Notes: a model not told the origin generated them from the sequence alone. 64,000 nucleotides of DNA from Meiothermus ruber DSM 1279 (GCF_000024425.1 NC_013946.1:2418001-2482000), one strand, 5' to 3'. Positions 36,453 through 46,498 are shown, counted from the stretch's first letter. A program made the numbers and translations.

Positions 36453-37469
36453 ATGGAAACCGTGCGTGTGGCCCTGATGGGGGGCGGAACAGTCGGGAGC
36501 GCTTTTGCACAGCTTTTGCCCGCGCACCAAGCCCGCTTTAGTGCGCTGGGCGTCAAGGTCGAGCTGGCTCGAGTGCTGGTGCGCGATATAGAGAAAAGCC
36601 GCCCTGGCATTCCCTCGAGGCTCCTGACCAACAACCCCAAAGGTTTTCTTGACGATGTGGACGTGCTGGTGGAGGTGGCCGGGGGCACCACCACCGCCGG
36701 CGACCTGGTCTTGCAGGCCCTGGAGATGGGCCTGCCGGTGGTCACGGCCAACAAAGCCCTGCTGGCCGAGCGCTGGGACGAGCTGCGCGAATACGCCGAG
36801 CAGGGCGACCTGCATTACGAGGCCAGCGTGATGGCCGGAACACCCATCATCGGGGCCTTGCAAAGCCTGTGGGGCAACCAGACCCTGGAGATGCACGGCA
36901 TTGTCAACGGCACCTGCAGCTACCTCATCCGGCGCATGGAAGAAGGCGCTAGCTACGAACAGGCCTTCAAGGAAGCGGGCGACCTGGGCTACCTCGAGGC
37001 CGACCCCAACCTGGACGTGGGCGGCATTGACTCAGCCCACAAGATTTGCGTGCTGGGGCGGCTCACGGTAGACCCTGGGCTCTCCTGGGAAAAGGTCTTG
37101 CGGCGCACTCGAGGCATCCAGCACCTCACCCCGGAGCTGCTCCGGCAAGCCCGGGCCGAAGGCTACGCCATCAAGCTGGTGGCCAGCCTCTACCCCGAAA
37201 ACGGCGAATGGGTGGCGGCGGTACGCCCGGTGCGCCTGCCCGCGTCGCACCCGCTGGTCACCATGGGCAGTGGGCGCAACGCCATGGTCTACCGGGGCGA
37301 GCCGGTCGGGCAGTTGGTCTTTGCCGGGGCCGGGGCCGGCGGGGGTGTGACGGCCAGCGCCGTGCTGGGTGACCTGTACCGGGTTCTGCTCGGTACGCCC
37401 GGCCACCTGCCCATTCCCAGCGCGACCCCCCTACCCCAGCAAGCCGTGGAGCAGCTCGAGGAGGTGTGA
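36453..37469 (+). CDS. hom: Homoserine dehydrogenase
   Basis: A 338-residue enzyme converting aspartate semialdehyde to homoserine with NAD(P)H. The nucleotide-binding start is VALMGGGTVGSAFAQLL and the catalytic signature is GDLGYLEADPNLDVGGIDSAHK. AGTPIIGAL and NGTCSYLIRRM are also typical. It ends without the C-terminal ACT domain found in many bacteria, as in short thermophile enzymes, so threonine feedback through ACT is not expected. A promoter TTCACA-N16-TAGGCT ends seven bases before the ATG, so the mRNA may be leaderless. Confidence 0.96.
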   Translation: METVRVALMGGGTVGSAFAQLLPAHQARFSALGVKVELARVLVRDIEKSRPGIPSRLLTNNPKGFLDDVDVLVEVAGGTTTAGDLVLQALEMGLPVVTANKALLAERWDELREYAEQGDLHYEASVMAGTPIIGALQSLWGNQTLEMHGIVNGTCSYLIRRMEEGASYEQAFKEAGDLGYLEADPNLDVGGIDSAHKICVLGRLTVDPGLSWEKVLRRTRGIQHLTPELLRQARAEGYAIKLVASLYPENGEWVAAVRPVRLPASHPLVTMGSGRNAMVYRGEPVGQLVFAGAGAGGGVTASAVLGDLYRVLLGTPGHLPIPSATPLPQQAVEQLEEV

Positions 37470-37638
37470 GGCCTTGGTTGGTGTTTGATCACCGGAGCTA
37501 CCCATGCACACCCGTATGTTCGTAAAAGAGGTTTTGTGCGAAAGCCAGGAAATACATGCCCCATTCACCCAGGCCCAAACCCCCCAGGGGCGGTTGAGCG
37601 GTTCGAAGGAGCATAGGGCTTTATCATAAATACCCATC

Positions 37639-38937
37639 ATGGTTCGCTACCACAGCACCCGCGATCCCCATAAAAAACTGGTAACTTTCGAGGAAGCCTT
37701 GCTCAAAGGGCTGGCCCCCGATGGGGGGCTGTACATCCCCGACCGCATTCCCCACATTGCACCGGAGGCCTGGTTGGGCGCCCGCTCCCTTGCCGAGGTG
37801 GGCGTGGCGGTTCTGGGAGAATGGCTCAAGGGGGATATTCCTGTCTCCGACCTGGAAGCCATCGTCCACGATGCCCTGAACTTCCCCTGTCCGCTGGTAA
37901 AGCTATCGGACGACCTGTACGTCCTCGAGCTCTTCCACGGCCCCACCCTTTCCTTCAAAGATTTTGGGGCCCGCACCATGGCCCGCCTGATGCAGTATTT
38001 TCTGCGCAAGCGCGGTGAGCGCCGCATCATCCTGGTAGCCACCTCGGGCGACACCGGCAGCGCCGTGGCCGATGGCTTTGCCGGGCAGGAAAACATCGAG
38101 GTGGTCTTGCTCTACCCTAAAGGCAAGGTAAGCGAGGTGCAGGAGCGCCAGCTCATCACCCAGCGCCCGGGCGTACGCAGCTTCGCGGTGGAGGGCACCT
38201 TCGACGACTGCCAGCGCATGGTCAAGGAGGCCTTCGTAGACCCCGAACTGGCCCACCTACCCCTGAGCAGCGCTAACTCCATCAACATTGGGCGCCTGCT
38301 CCCCCAGGCCCTCTACTACCTGTGGGCCGTCGCACAGCTTCACCGCCACACCCAGATCACAGAGGTGAATTTCTGCGTCCCCAGCGGCAACCTGGGCAAC
38401 CTGATGGCCGGCCTCCTGGCCGCGCTGATGGGGCAGCCTGTCCACCGCTTCATCGCTGCCCATAACGACAACCACTTCTTCCCCGACTTTCTGCAAGGCA
38501 AGGCCGAAGCCTACCAGTTCCACCCCACCATCGCCACCCTCTCTAATGCCATGGACGTGGGCGCCCCCAGCAACTTTGAGCGCCTGTACACCCTGCTAGG
38601 GGCAGAAAAGCTGCGGGCCTGGATCTGGGGTACTACGGTGACGAATGAGGCCACCCTCGAGCGCATGCAAAAAACCCACGAGACCTACAGCTACGTGGCC
38701 TGTCCGCACACTGCCGTCGGCCTGGAGGCCCAGGCCCGCTACCGCCAGCAGACTGCCGACCCCACCCCCATTATCAGCCTGGCCTGCGCCCATCCAGCCA
38801 AGTTTCCCGATGTGGTGCTGAAAGCCCTGGGCCAGGAACCCCCCCGCGAGCCAGCGCTGCAAGCGCTCTACAGCCGCCCCACCCAGGTGCAGGCCATCGG
38901 CCCAACCCTACAGGCCCTCAAAACCTTCCTGCTTTAG
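37639..38937 (+). CDS. thrC: Threonine synthase
   Basis: A 432-residue PLP enzyme converting O-phosphohomoserine to threonine. It has YHSTRDPHKKLVTFEEALLKGLAPDGGLYIPD at the start, the PLP-lysine motif FHGPTLSFKDFGARTMARLMQY, SGDTGSAVADGFAG and the NFCVPSGNLGNLMAG block. It follows hom after 169 bases. No homoserine kinase gene (thrB) is in the window. The overall length matches the bacterial/yeast longer type. Confidence 0.96.
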   Translation: MVRYHSTRDPHKKLVTFEEALLKGLAPDGGLYIPDRIPHIAPEAWLGARSLAEVGVAVLGEWLKGDIPVSDLEAIVHDALNFPCPLVKLSDDLYVLELFHGPTLSFKDFGARTMARLMQYFLRKRGERRIILVATSGDTGSAVADGFAGQENIEVVLLYPKGKVSEVQERQLITQRPGVRSFAVEGTFDDCQRMVKEAFVDPELAHLPLSSANSINIGRLLPQALYYLWAVAQLHRHTQITEVNFCVPSGNLGNLMAGLLAALMGQPVHRFIAAHNDNHFFPDFLQGKAEAYQFHPTIATLSNAMDVGAPSNFERLYTLLGAEKLRAWIWGTTVTNEATLERMQKTHETYSYVACPHTAVGLEAQARYRQQTADPTPIISLACAHPAKFPDVVLKALGQEPPREPALQALYSRPTQVQAIGPTLQALKTFLL

Positions 38938-38939
38938 GG

Positions 38940-39090
38940 GGTGGGGCCCGCTTCGTTAAACGGCCCGTTACGGGCACGTTGTGCCAGTCATAACCGCCAC
39001 AATCGCCCTTAACGAAGCCACGCAATCTGCAACCAAAGCAAGCCAGCGCCGATAACGGCCCGATTACGGCCGAATACGTACCCTTTTCAT
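38940..39090. other. Intergenic region rich in inverted repeats
   Basis: Between thrC and the methyltransferase gene, CTTCGTTAA (near 38950) and TTAACGAAG (near 39008) form a perfect 9-bp inverted repeat 50 bases apart. Inside lies GGCCCGTTACGGGC, and a related run CGATAACGG...CCGATTACGG sits near 39052. CGTTA-type words recur five times. It may be a folded leader of the downstream gene or a binding array; no known class is recognised. Confidence 0.35.
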
Positions 39091-39123
39091 CAAACAGCCG
39101 TATATGCAACCCAGGGGATTGGT

Positions 39124-40326
39124 ATGAAAAAACTCAAGGCCTGCCGCTCGTGTGGTTCAGGTGAGCTGATGAATTTTTTAAGCCTGGGAAGAATTCCACT
39201 CTCGAGCATCCTGAGCAGCGACCAACTGACCACCCCCGAAGAACGCGGCAGCCTCGAGGTCGCCTTTTGTCGGCGTTGCAGCCTGGTGCAGCTTGCCGGC
39301 GACACCCTCGAGAGCCCCCGGCCGGCTCCCCTACCCTGGGCGGAAGGCTTGCTCGAAGGGCTTCCAAACAGTCACCGGATCGGCCCACGAACGGTGGTGG
39401 TAGCCCTTGAAGGCAGCCATCCAGCCCTGTTGCATCAGTTCGTGGAGGAAGGGGCCAGCGTGCTTTACCTCGAGCCCCATCCCGGGCAGGCCCGGGCTGC
39501 CTCCGGCAAAGGTATCCACATCCGCGAGGAGGCCTTCAATCGCAGCTACGCTAAAGCCCTGCTCGACGAAGGTATCCAGGCGGAGGTAATCCTGGCCAAC
39601 CAGCTACCCGCCCACAGCAGCGACCTTAACGGCTTGATCGAAGGTCTGGCCGCCCTGCTCGATCCGGGGGGCGTGGCCGTGCTGGAACTGTCCTACGTGC
39701 GCGCGCTGCTCGAGGCCCGGCAGTTTGGGCATTTTGCACACCACCGGCTCCACTACTTCTCGGTACATGCCCTCCACCAGCTCGCCAGCCGCCACGGCTT
39801 GCGGCTTCTGGCGCTCGAAGAGCTAGCCGCAGGCTACCTGCGATATTTCCTGGGCAAAAACCAACCAACCGAAACCCTGGTAGACCGGTACCTGGAAAAA
39901 GAACAGCAGCTTGGTCTGACCGATTCAACCTATTACCTGGAGTTTGCCTCTCACGTCGCTGCGGTACGCGAAGCCCTGGTCGCCCTGCTCACCGAGTTGC
40001 GCGCGCGCGGCCAAAGGGTGGCGGCTTTTGGAGCCAACTCCTACTGCATGACCCTGCTCAACTACGTGGGACTGGGTCGTGAGGTTATCGATTTTGTAGT
40101 TGATGAGGATACGAGCACGCACGGGCGCTTTCTGGCCGGGGTGCATATCCCCATCCACGCAGCAAAAAAGCTGCTGGAAGCCCGGCCTGACTATCTGCTG
40201 CTGGGCTACCTACCCGACGAGCTCCCCGCGGCGCTCGAGGCCTATCTTCAAGGGGGCGGCAGGCTCGTGGTGGCCGCCCCCTACCCCAACATTCTGAAAT
40301 CCCTCATTATGCAGCCTGACCGATAA
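39124..40326 (+). CDS. Zinc-binding, C-methyltransferase-like class I SAM methyltransferase
   Basis: A 400-residue protein with the three-part layout of sugar C-methyltransferases: an N-terminal zinc-binding region with CRSCG and CRRC (CxxC pairs, residues about 7-50), a central Rossmann domain, and a C-terminal domain with VAAFGANSYCMTLLNYVG and VDEDTSTHGRFLAGVHIPI. YFSVHALHQLASRHGL is also typical. The SAM-binding glycine-rich loop is poorly conserved (VVVALEGSHPALLHQFV instead of an EIGSNDG-like motif), so activity may be altered. It lies alone, followed by a strong terminator. Confidence 0.75.
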   Translation: MKKLKACRSCGSGELMNFLSLGRIPLSSILSSDQLTTPEERGSLEVAFCRRCSLVQLAGDTLESPRPAPLPWAEGLLEGLPNSHRIGPRTVVVALEGSHPALLHQFVEEGASVLYLEPHPGQARAASGKGIHIREEAFNRSYAKALLDEGIQAEVILANQLPAHSSDLNGLIEGLAALLDPGGVAVLELSYVRALLEARQFGHFAHHRLHYFSVHALHQLASRHGLRLLALEELAAGYLRYFLGKNQPTETLVDRYLEKEQQLGLTDSTYYLEFASHVAAVREALVALLTELRARGQRVAAFGANSYCMTLLNYVGLGREVIDFVVDEDTSTHGRFLAGVHIPIHAAKKLLEARPDYLLLGYLPDELPAALEAYLQGGGRLVVAAPYPNILKSLIMQPDR

Positions 40327-40679
40327 ACCGCAGGCTCCGTACCACCCCGAGAACCTGGGCGCGGATGGGGTCTGGGAACCTCGTTCCCAGGCTTTTCATT
40401 CGGCAGTACCGCTCACTTTGACAAGCCTAAACGATGCTACCGATGTGCATGGCGGTGAAGGGTTCAAGCAAAACAATACCAGTCGTTCGTAAGCAGGCCT
40501 GGTTTAAAAGGAGGATCCCCGGCTGGCAACCGGGGAGCTACATGAAGCGTCTGGCAGATTTATCATAACATATGACGCATTTTTAATCAACATACCGCAA
40601 GTTACTGTGACTAATGTGAATATTGTTCACATAAAAACGGTCATATGTCACGTATTTAGTTTACACTTTGCATTACACG
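40327..40679. other. 353-bp convergent intergenic region with AT-rich island
   Basis: No gene is visible. It holds the terminator of the methyltransferase gene, then a hairpin CCCCGG-N7-CCGGGG (near 40525-40545) similar in form to the ends of the structured repeats. From about 40560 to 40665 the DNA becomes markedly AT-rich and contains nested inverted repeats: CATATGAC (40568) / GTCATATG (40641), TGTGAA-TATTG-TTCACA (near 40614-40631) and GTGAC/GTCAC around them. This could be a protein-binding array, a transposon remnant or a segregation site. Confidence 0.45.
40372..40397 (+). terminator. Intrinsic terminator after the methyltransferase gene
   Basis: CTGGGAAC, a three-base loop CTC and GTTCCCAG form a perfect 8-bp stem followed by GCTTTTC, 45 bases after the stop codon. 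Confidence 0.8.
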
Positions 40680-41027
40680 CTATGCGCCTCTCCAGCCTTC
40701 AAATGCTTCCTGGAAGCGCGCCTCAAGCATCGGCTGAACGCCTGTAACAAACCGCTGGTATCGCTCAAGCAGTTCCAACGCCTCTGCCGTGAGGGCGCTG
40801 CCCCCACCCCCTTCACCGCCCGAGAAGCGCTCGAGCAAAGCAAACCCCAAGCCGGTCTCCGCTTGCCTAAGGCGATCCCATGCCGTGCGGTAGCTTAGCC
40901 CAACCGCTTTGGCCCCAGCCTTGAGGCTGCCTTGCTCAGCCACCGCCTGCAGTAATCGTAAGGTGCCCGGGCCCAGCATAAAGCTACCCGAATCGGACTC
41001 AAGCCAGAATTTCATCCTGAGCCGCAT
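40680..41027 (-). CDS. ModE-like winged-helix regulator (N-terminal domain only)
   Basis: A 115-residue LysR-type helix-turn-helix protein matching the DNA-binding half of ModE. The motif LLQAVAEQGSLKAGAKAVGLSYRTAWDRL and the wing GFALLERFSGGEGGGGSALTAEALELLERY are characteristic. The C-terminal molybdate-binding (TOBE/MOP) part of full ModE is absent, so it either needs a separate sensor or responds to something else. No molybdate transporter is in the window. The start may be ATG 41027 or ATG 41015. Confidence 0.85.
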   Translation of the reverse strand: MRLRMKFWLESDSGSFMLGPGTLRLLQAVAEQGSLKAGAKAVGLSYRTAWDRLRQAETGLGFALLERFSGGEGGGGSALTAEALELLERYQRFVTGVQPMLEARFQEAFEGWRGA

Positions 41028-41223
41028 GGCCTAAGCCTACACGAGGGCGGGGTAATCCGCAGCCTTTCGTTATCTGCCTGCGTTATCACATCGTTTCGTA
41101 CCAGAATGCCCTGGGTATGCAAGTAACGTCGGAAATTGCTTGTGGTTAAGGGCAGTGTTCCCCAGGCTTCACGTAGGTGTTATGGGCAGTTAGATACAGT
41201 TTAGATAGCCGCGTGGTCTGCAA

Positions 41224-43089
41224 ATGAAAAGCCTCAAGTCTTCGCTCCACCAGATTCAAGACCGCTTTACAAAAGACGTGTTGTATGGCGAAGTGGTCGG
41301 TAGCGCCAGCGACTGCGGGGTCATCCGGCTGGGGGTAGATGCCGAGGCCAGAATCTCGGTGGAGTCGGGCGCTCTGCGCTTCGCACCACTGGACACCCCT
41401 GGCTGGGGCCGGCAGGGCATCGCCTACGGGCCTTTCGTGCGGCAGGCTGGCCTGGCCTTTGGGGTTTTCATGCTCAACGGGCACAACAACTCCCAAACCT
41501 TCCCCCAGCACGCCGGGACTCCACATCGCTCCTCCAGAGGACGGCCCTGCCCCAACCTCAAAAGCCCCTTCAAGACGCATTTTTCATCGACGCTGCTGCA
41601 AGAGAATCTGGCGGTGGGCTGGTTTGACCACCCCGTACCCATACAGCCCCTCGAGACCGGCCAGGCCTTCGTGATGCAAGGCCATCCCACCGCCAACGGC
41701 AGGCTATGTGCGGCCACGGTACAAGGACTGCATCACCTGCTTTTGGACATACCAAACATTCCCATCTATTTTCTCTCGGTGCTCCGCGAGAAAGGGGTCA
41801 TCTTTTACGCCGGTTCCATCACGGGTAACCGACACCTACCCGCACTACCCAGGCTACGCCCGCTGGCTATAGACCCCTACGATCTGGGCCCGTCAGCGCT
41901 GTACGCTGGAATTTACCAGTCCATCCTGGGAGAAAATGGGGCGCAGGCCGATACCCGGGTGTATGGGGTGCGGGTGGTGCACGTGCCCGAATGGCAGGGG
42001 TACGGCACGGCCCTAATTGTAGACCCACAGCCCCAGCTTGGGCGCAAGGCCGCCCTGGGAGGGGTCTGGCAGCTAGAAGGGCCGGGCAGGCTGCTAGATC
42101 CCAAGGAACCGGGGGGGCTGTTCCATGTACGGCTTACAGCACCGGCCAGTCTCATCTGGCGCTACCGTGACCCGGATCACTACCTGGCCCTCGAGCTAAG
42201 CCCTCAGGAGGTTCGGCTGCACCTGCGGTATGGGGGCAAGCTGTATGTGCTGGCCAGAGAACCCCACCCCTACCCCACCCAGGATCCCCACTGGGTGCAG
42301 GTGCTGGATGACGGTCAGGCCCTGAACATCACCCTGGACGGCAGCCCGCTCTTCAGTGAAAAACCTGTGCTCGAGCCCCGTCTAGGCCAGGAAACCGGGG
42401 TTGGTTTGAAAGGACAGGCCGCCGACCTCGAGGTGCACCCCAGAGAAATAACGCTGCCCCCCACACTGGAGCTGGGCCAGCCATGGCAGGCAAAAGGCCA
42501 GCAAACCGTCTTTGCACCCTACCTCAACCAGGCTGCCGAAAACCTATTGATCACCTGGGAGCCCACCATGGGGCCCGGCACCTTGATGCCCGCCGAGGGC
42601 GGCCTAACCATCGAAGCTGCGGGCCTCGAGCGCACCGTCTACACCATCCCCTGGAATCACCCCAACTTTGCCGACCTGGAATGCGAAATTCTGCCCCCCG
42701 AAAAAAATAGAAAACGGCAAGCGCAGAGCCGGGCTGGGGTCTGCTTCTGGCAGGACGCCCAGCACCACCTGCTGGTGGCCTTGTCCCTCGACGAAACCGA
42801 ACAAGCGGTGGTGGGGCTGCTGCGCTTTGCCGGCTACGAAGATCCCCACAGCAAAGTCTGGACGCAGGTGACCGGCAGGCTCTATTACGGCGTGCCCGTA
42901 AGACTTCGGGTGGTCTGCGACGGGGGGCAGTTTCAGGTCTACCTCGACGATGAACCCGTGCTGTATCGGGCCCTTCGCGACATCTACCCAGGTGCCGACC
43001 GCTTGCAGATTCGACGGGTAGGACTGGCCCTGAGCGGCTACGGCGAAGATACCGGCAGTATCTTTCGCACCTGGATTGCACGAAAATAA
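41224..43089 (+). CDS. Large uncharacterised protein with lectin-like (concanavalin-type) regions
   Basis: A 621-residue soluble protein without signal peptide. I do not recognise the N-terminal 280 residues (MKSLKSSLHQIQDRFTKDVL onward). Two later parts look like beta-sandwich LamG/DUF1080-type domains: about 300-400 (FHVRLTAPASLIWRYRDPDHYLALEL with QVLDDGQALNITLDGSPLF) and 490-620 (ADLECEILPP, AGVCFWQDAQHHLLVALSL, VRLRVVCDGGQFQVYLDDEPVLY). Such folds bind carbohydrates or act in glycoside hydrolases, but no catalytic motif is clear. It stands alone and ends at a perfect palindromic terminator. Confidence 0.75.
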   Translation: MKSLKSSLHQIQDRFTKDVLYGEVVGSASDCGVIRLGVDAEARISVESGALRFAPLDTPGWGRQGIAYGPFVRQAGLAFGVFMLNGHNNSQTFPQHAGTPHRSSRGRPCPNLKSPFKTHFSSTLLQENLAVGWFDHPVPIQPLETGQAFVMQGHPTANGRLCAATVQGLHHLLLDIPNIPIYFLSVLREKGVIFYAGSITGNRHLPALPRLRPLAIDPYDLGPSALYAGIYQSILGENGAQADTRVYGVRVVHVPEWQGYGTALIVDPQPQLGRKAALGGVWQLEGPGRLLDPKEPGGLFHVRLTAPASLIWRYRDPDHYLALELSPQEVRLHLRYGGKLYVLAREPHPYPTQDPHWVQVLDDGQALNITLDGSPLFSEKPVLEPRLGQETGVGLKGQAADLEVHPREITLPPTLELGQPWQAKGQQTVFAPYLNQAAENLLITWEPTMGPGTLMPAEGGLTIEAAGLERTVYTIPWNHPNFADLECEILPPEKNRKRQAQSRAGVCFWQDAQHHLLVALSLDETEQAVVGLLRFAGYEDPHSKVWTQVTGRLYYGVPVRLRVVCDGGQFQVYLDDEPVLYRALRDIYPGADRLQIRRVGLALSGYGEDTGSIFRTWIARK

Positions 43090-43118
43090 AGATTCAACCA
43101 CAATCGGGGCCGAACGAA

Positions 43119-43150
43119 GCTCCAGCGTAAGCTTACGCTGGAGCCCTTTC
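43119..43150 (+). terminator. Palindromic terminator between convergent genes
   Basis: A perfect 26-bp palindrome (43119-43144; arm GCTCCAGCGTAAG) followed by CCTTTCTGTC on the plus strand, 29 bases after the stop of the 621-residue protein gene. It lies between two convergent genes and may also slow transcription from the other side, though no T-run exists there. Confidence 0.75.
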
Positions 43151-43159
43151 TGTCAAAAA

Positions 43160-44206
43160 TCAACCGATGCCTTCGGCTACTTCTATGCGCAGCAAGGCGC
43201 GCACATGCTCGAAATGGTTGACGATGGTGGCCACCGAAGAACCGGCAAACAGCAGCCCGAGGGCCAGGTTACCGCGTTCACTTAGCACCAGCGAACCCGA
43301 GTCGCCCGGCGCCGAGATATTGGTGGTCACGATCTGGTCAATAAACCGCGCGACCCGTCCGGCGCCGTAGTTGACGTCCACCGTAGCCCCCAGCACCGTA
43401 ATGCGGCCGGTGGTCAGGTTGGTGGTACGGCCGGTCTTCTTGACCCGCTGCCCCACCAAGGTCTTGGAACGGGGCTGCCAGCCCTGCACGTAGCCATTCC
43501 AGTAAATCTCCCGGTCAAGGTCGTGGAACTGTCCCTCGGCAATGGCTGCATCGACCAGGTTGCGATGCAGGCCCCGTGGCACCGGGGGCTCGAAGGTGAT
43601 GGGAACAAAGCGGCTCAGGCGGGCGATGAGATCCGCCGGTAGACCCCCCCCATCGAAGACCCCTGGCTGCAGGATTGGGTCGCCCGGCCTGGCATCGTTG
43701 GAGTTGGCCAGCACATGGTTGTTGCTGAGAATGTAAAAGCGCGGTGGAATACCCAGGCCGTGCGCGGGCGGGCTCACGCTAGCCCCGGGCAGAAAATCGT
43801 ACGCCGCCGTGGCCATCGTACCGGCAGTAATCTTAAAGTGGCCCACGCTATAGCCGCCCTCCACAGGCCGTACGCGCCGGGTCAGGGTCTGTATACCGGG
43901 TTCTTCGGCGTTCCCTGCGAACACCTCCCCAATAGCCAGCACATCGGTCTGCATATCCCCCAGCTTGGCTGGAATCAGATCAGCCCGGCTGAGCTGGCTG
44001 CGCTCGAGTTTTTGGCTGACCAGCACCACCAAAGCCGGCTCACCGGTCGGCTCGCCGTTCTTCCACTTGACACCCACCCCCATCCCACGCACGTTCGAAC
44101 GCATGGCCTCGGGCGCCAGAAAATCGTCCTGTACAGCCAGCTTAGCCTTCTCCGCTTCGGCCTGGGCGCTGGCCGAAAGCATGGCTTTGGCTTCATTAAT
44201 CGCCAT
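43160..44206 (-). CDS. Trypsin-fold serine protease-like protein with N-terminal prodomain-like region
   Basis: A 348-residue protein. The chymotrypsin-like triad can be placed as H in YILSNNHVLA (about 165), D in NLVDAAIAE (about 218) and S in APGDSGSLVL (about 300). Residues 35-95 (MGVGVKWKNG, ALVVLVSQKLERSQL, KLGDMQTDVLAIGE) are not part of the protease fold and resemble the neighbouring 77-residue protein. There is no obvious signal peptide, although the first 30 residues are helical. AGGGGGT precedes the ATG. Some related bacterial and plant NAL1-type proteins share this form; substrates are unknown. Confidence 0.8.
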   Translation of the reverse strand: MAINEAKAMLSASAQAEAEKAKLAVQDDFLAPEAMRSNVRGMGVGVKWKNGEPTGEPALVVLVSQKLERSQLSRADLIPAKLGDMQTDVLAIGEVFAGNAEEPGIQTLTRRVRPVEGGYSVGHFKITAGTMATAAYDFLPGASVSPPAHGLGIPPRFYILSNNHVLANSNDARPGDPILQPGVFDGGGLPADLIARLSRFVPITFEPPVPRGLHRNLVDAAIAEGQFHDLDREIYWNGYVQGWQPRSKTLVGQRVKKTGRTTNLTTGRITVLGATVDVNYGAGRVARFIDQIVTTNISAPGDSGSLVLSERGNLALGLLFAGSSVATIVNHFEHVRALLRIEVAEGIG

Positions 44207-44293
44207 ACCTACCCCCTACATTTAGGTAGTACTCGGTAAATTCAAGATGCCAATAATCCAGACCTAAAGCCGATGACCCTGAACCAGGACGCC

Positions 44294-44527
44294 CTACTTG
44301 TGAGCCTCGAGCGCGCCTGCTTCGCGCACCCGCACCGGCACCCCCTCGAGGTAACTGGGCACCCGCTCGTGTGGTTGCAAAGCCTCGAGCGGCAGCTTGC
44401 GGCTTACCAGCACCACCACCACCTCCCGGCCCTGCTCCTGCCCCCACCCCACCCCCACCACGTTGGGTAGGGCCATCAGGCCAGGGGTGTGCCGCTCGAG
44501 CAGCGCTTGTAGGGCTTCCTTGGTCAT
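44294..44527 (-). CDS. Stand-alone prodomain-like small protein beside the protease
   Basis: A 77-residue protein starting MTKEALQALLERHTPGLMALPNVVGVGWG. The run EVVVVLVSRKLPLEALQPHERVPSYLEGVPVRVREAG matches the N-terminal region of the downstream protease in order and spacing (VVLVSRKL versus VVLVSQKL, VPSYLEGVPVRV versus IPAKLGDMQTDV). The start at 44527 has GGAGGG upstream. It is transcribed first and the protease follows after 87 bases. A role as folding helper or inhibitor acting in trans is inference. Confidence 0.75.
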   Translation of the reverse strand: MTKEALQALLERHTPGLMALPNVVGVGWGQEQGREVVVVLVSRKLPLEALQPHERVPSYLEGVPVRVREAGALEAHK

Positions 44528-44778
44528 ACACCCTCCATTTCTCCCGGTGTGCTTTCGCGAGCAAGCCACCAAAGAGGCAATTCGGTGCTACCGGCTTACA
44601 CCGTGCACCTATGCTAAACGCCCTGTCGTTACGTAGGCGTTACAAAACCCCCTTTTGGTCTTAATACAAGACACCTCAACCGCACACGCCTGCACCTGCA
44701 CGGTATATCGAGACGCGGGCCCAGCGCGTCTGGTATCGAGGTCAACAGCAACCGAATGGACTGGGCGGTCTCCTGGAA

Positions 44779-45930
<1,152 letters not shown>

Positions 45931-45973
45931 ATCCGTAGATTGTCTCGAGTTTGAGGCCCCAGGTCAAGGGCAG

Positions 45974-46498
45974 CTAGAGCCGCTCGAGCCAGCCCATCGC
46001 CCGCCCCGGAGGCTTCACCGGCCAAGCACCCCGCCGCATGTGCTCCTCAACCTGCTGCGCTGCGCGCAGGGCCTGCTCCACCCATTCAGCCGGGTAGAGC
46101 GGGGCTTTGGCTGCGAACTCCTCGAGGTCGAAGGTCTGGCAGGTGTGGTCGGCCTTGCACTTGACATCTATTTCCAGGTCGTACTGCCAGATGCGATCGG
46201 GCTCGAAGCGCGGGGGCGTCTGGATGTTCCAGTAGTACTCGAGCACCCTTCCCTCCGCGTCCAGGTCGGGGCCGCCCGAGTACCAGCGGCCTACAAAAAA
46301 CGCGACGTAGGCCTGGTGGTTCACCCGCAGCACCCGCCGCTTGCTCTCGTGGTGGAACTCAAAACCCAGCGGCATGTGCACAAGCAGCCCTTCTTCGCGC
46401 TGTTCACACACCCGGGCCTCCCACCAATAGTGCAGGGTGTGGGCCGGGTATTTCCAGAACTCGATGCGCACAACCTGTCCCGTCGGGTAGCGGATCAT
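45974..46498 (-). CDS. DUF402 domain protein
   Basis: A 174-residue protein of the DUF402 (FomD-like) family, a beta-barrel group with nucleotide-hydrolysing members. The conserved acidic pattern is seen in WYSGGPDLDAEGRVLEYYWNIQTPPRFEPDRIWQYDLEIDVKC, followed by the helix DLEEFAAKAPLYPAEWVEQALRA. The true substrate is unknown. It is divergent from the paa operon. Confidence 0.82.
   Translation of the reverse strand: MIRYPTGQVVRIEFWKYPAHTLHYWWEARVCEQREEGLLVHMPLGFEFHHESKRRVLRVNHQAYVAFFVGRWYSGGPDLDAEGRVLEYYWNIQTPPRFEPDRIWQYDLEIDVKCKADHTCQTFDLEEFAAKAPLYPAEWVEQALRAAQQVEEHMRRGAWPVKPPGRAMGWLERL

Noticed and set aside
44620-44645. Direct repeat CGTTAC-N5-CGTTAC with an 11-bp period, like a Pho box
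   Set aside because: The bases do not match the PhoB consensus and the repeat is too short to be convincing.
44711-44731. Hairpin AGACGCG/CGCGTCT downstream of aspC as a terminator
   Set aside because: The stem is perfect but no T-run follows on the minus strand, so it is not listed as a terminator.
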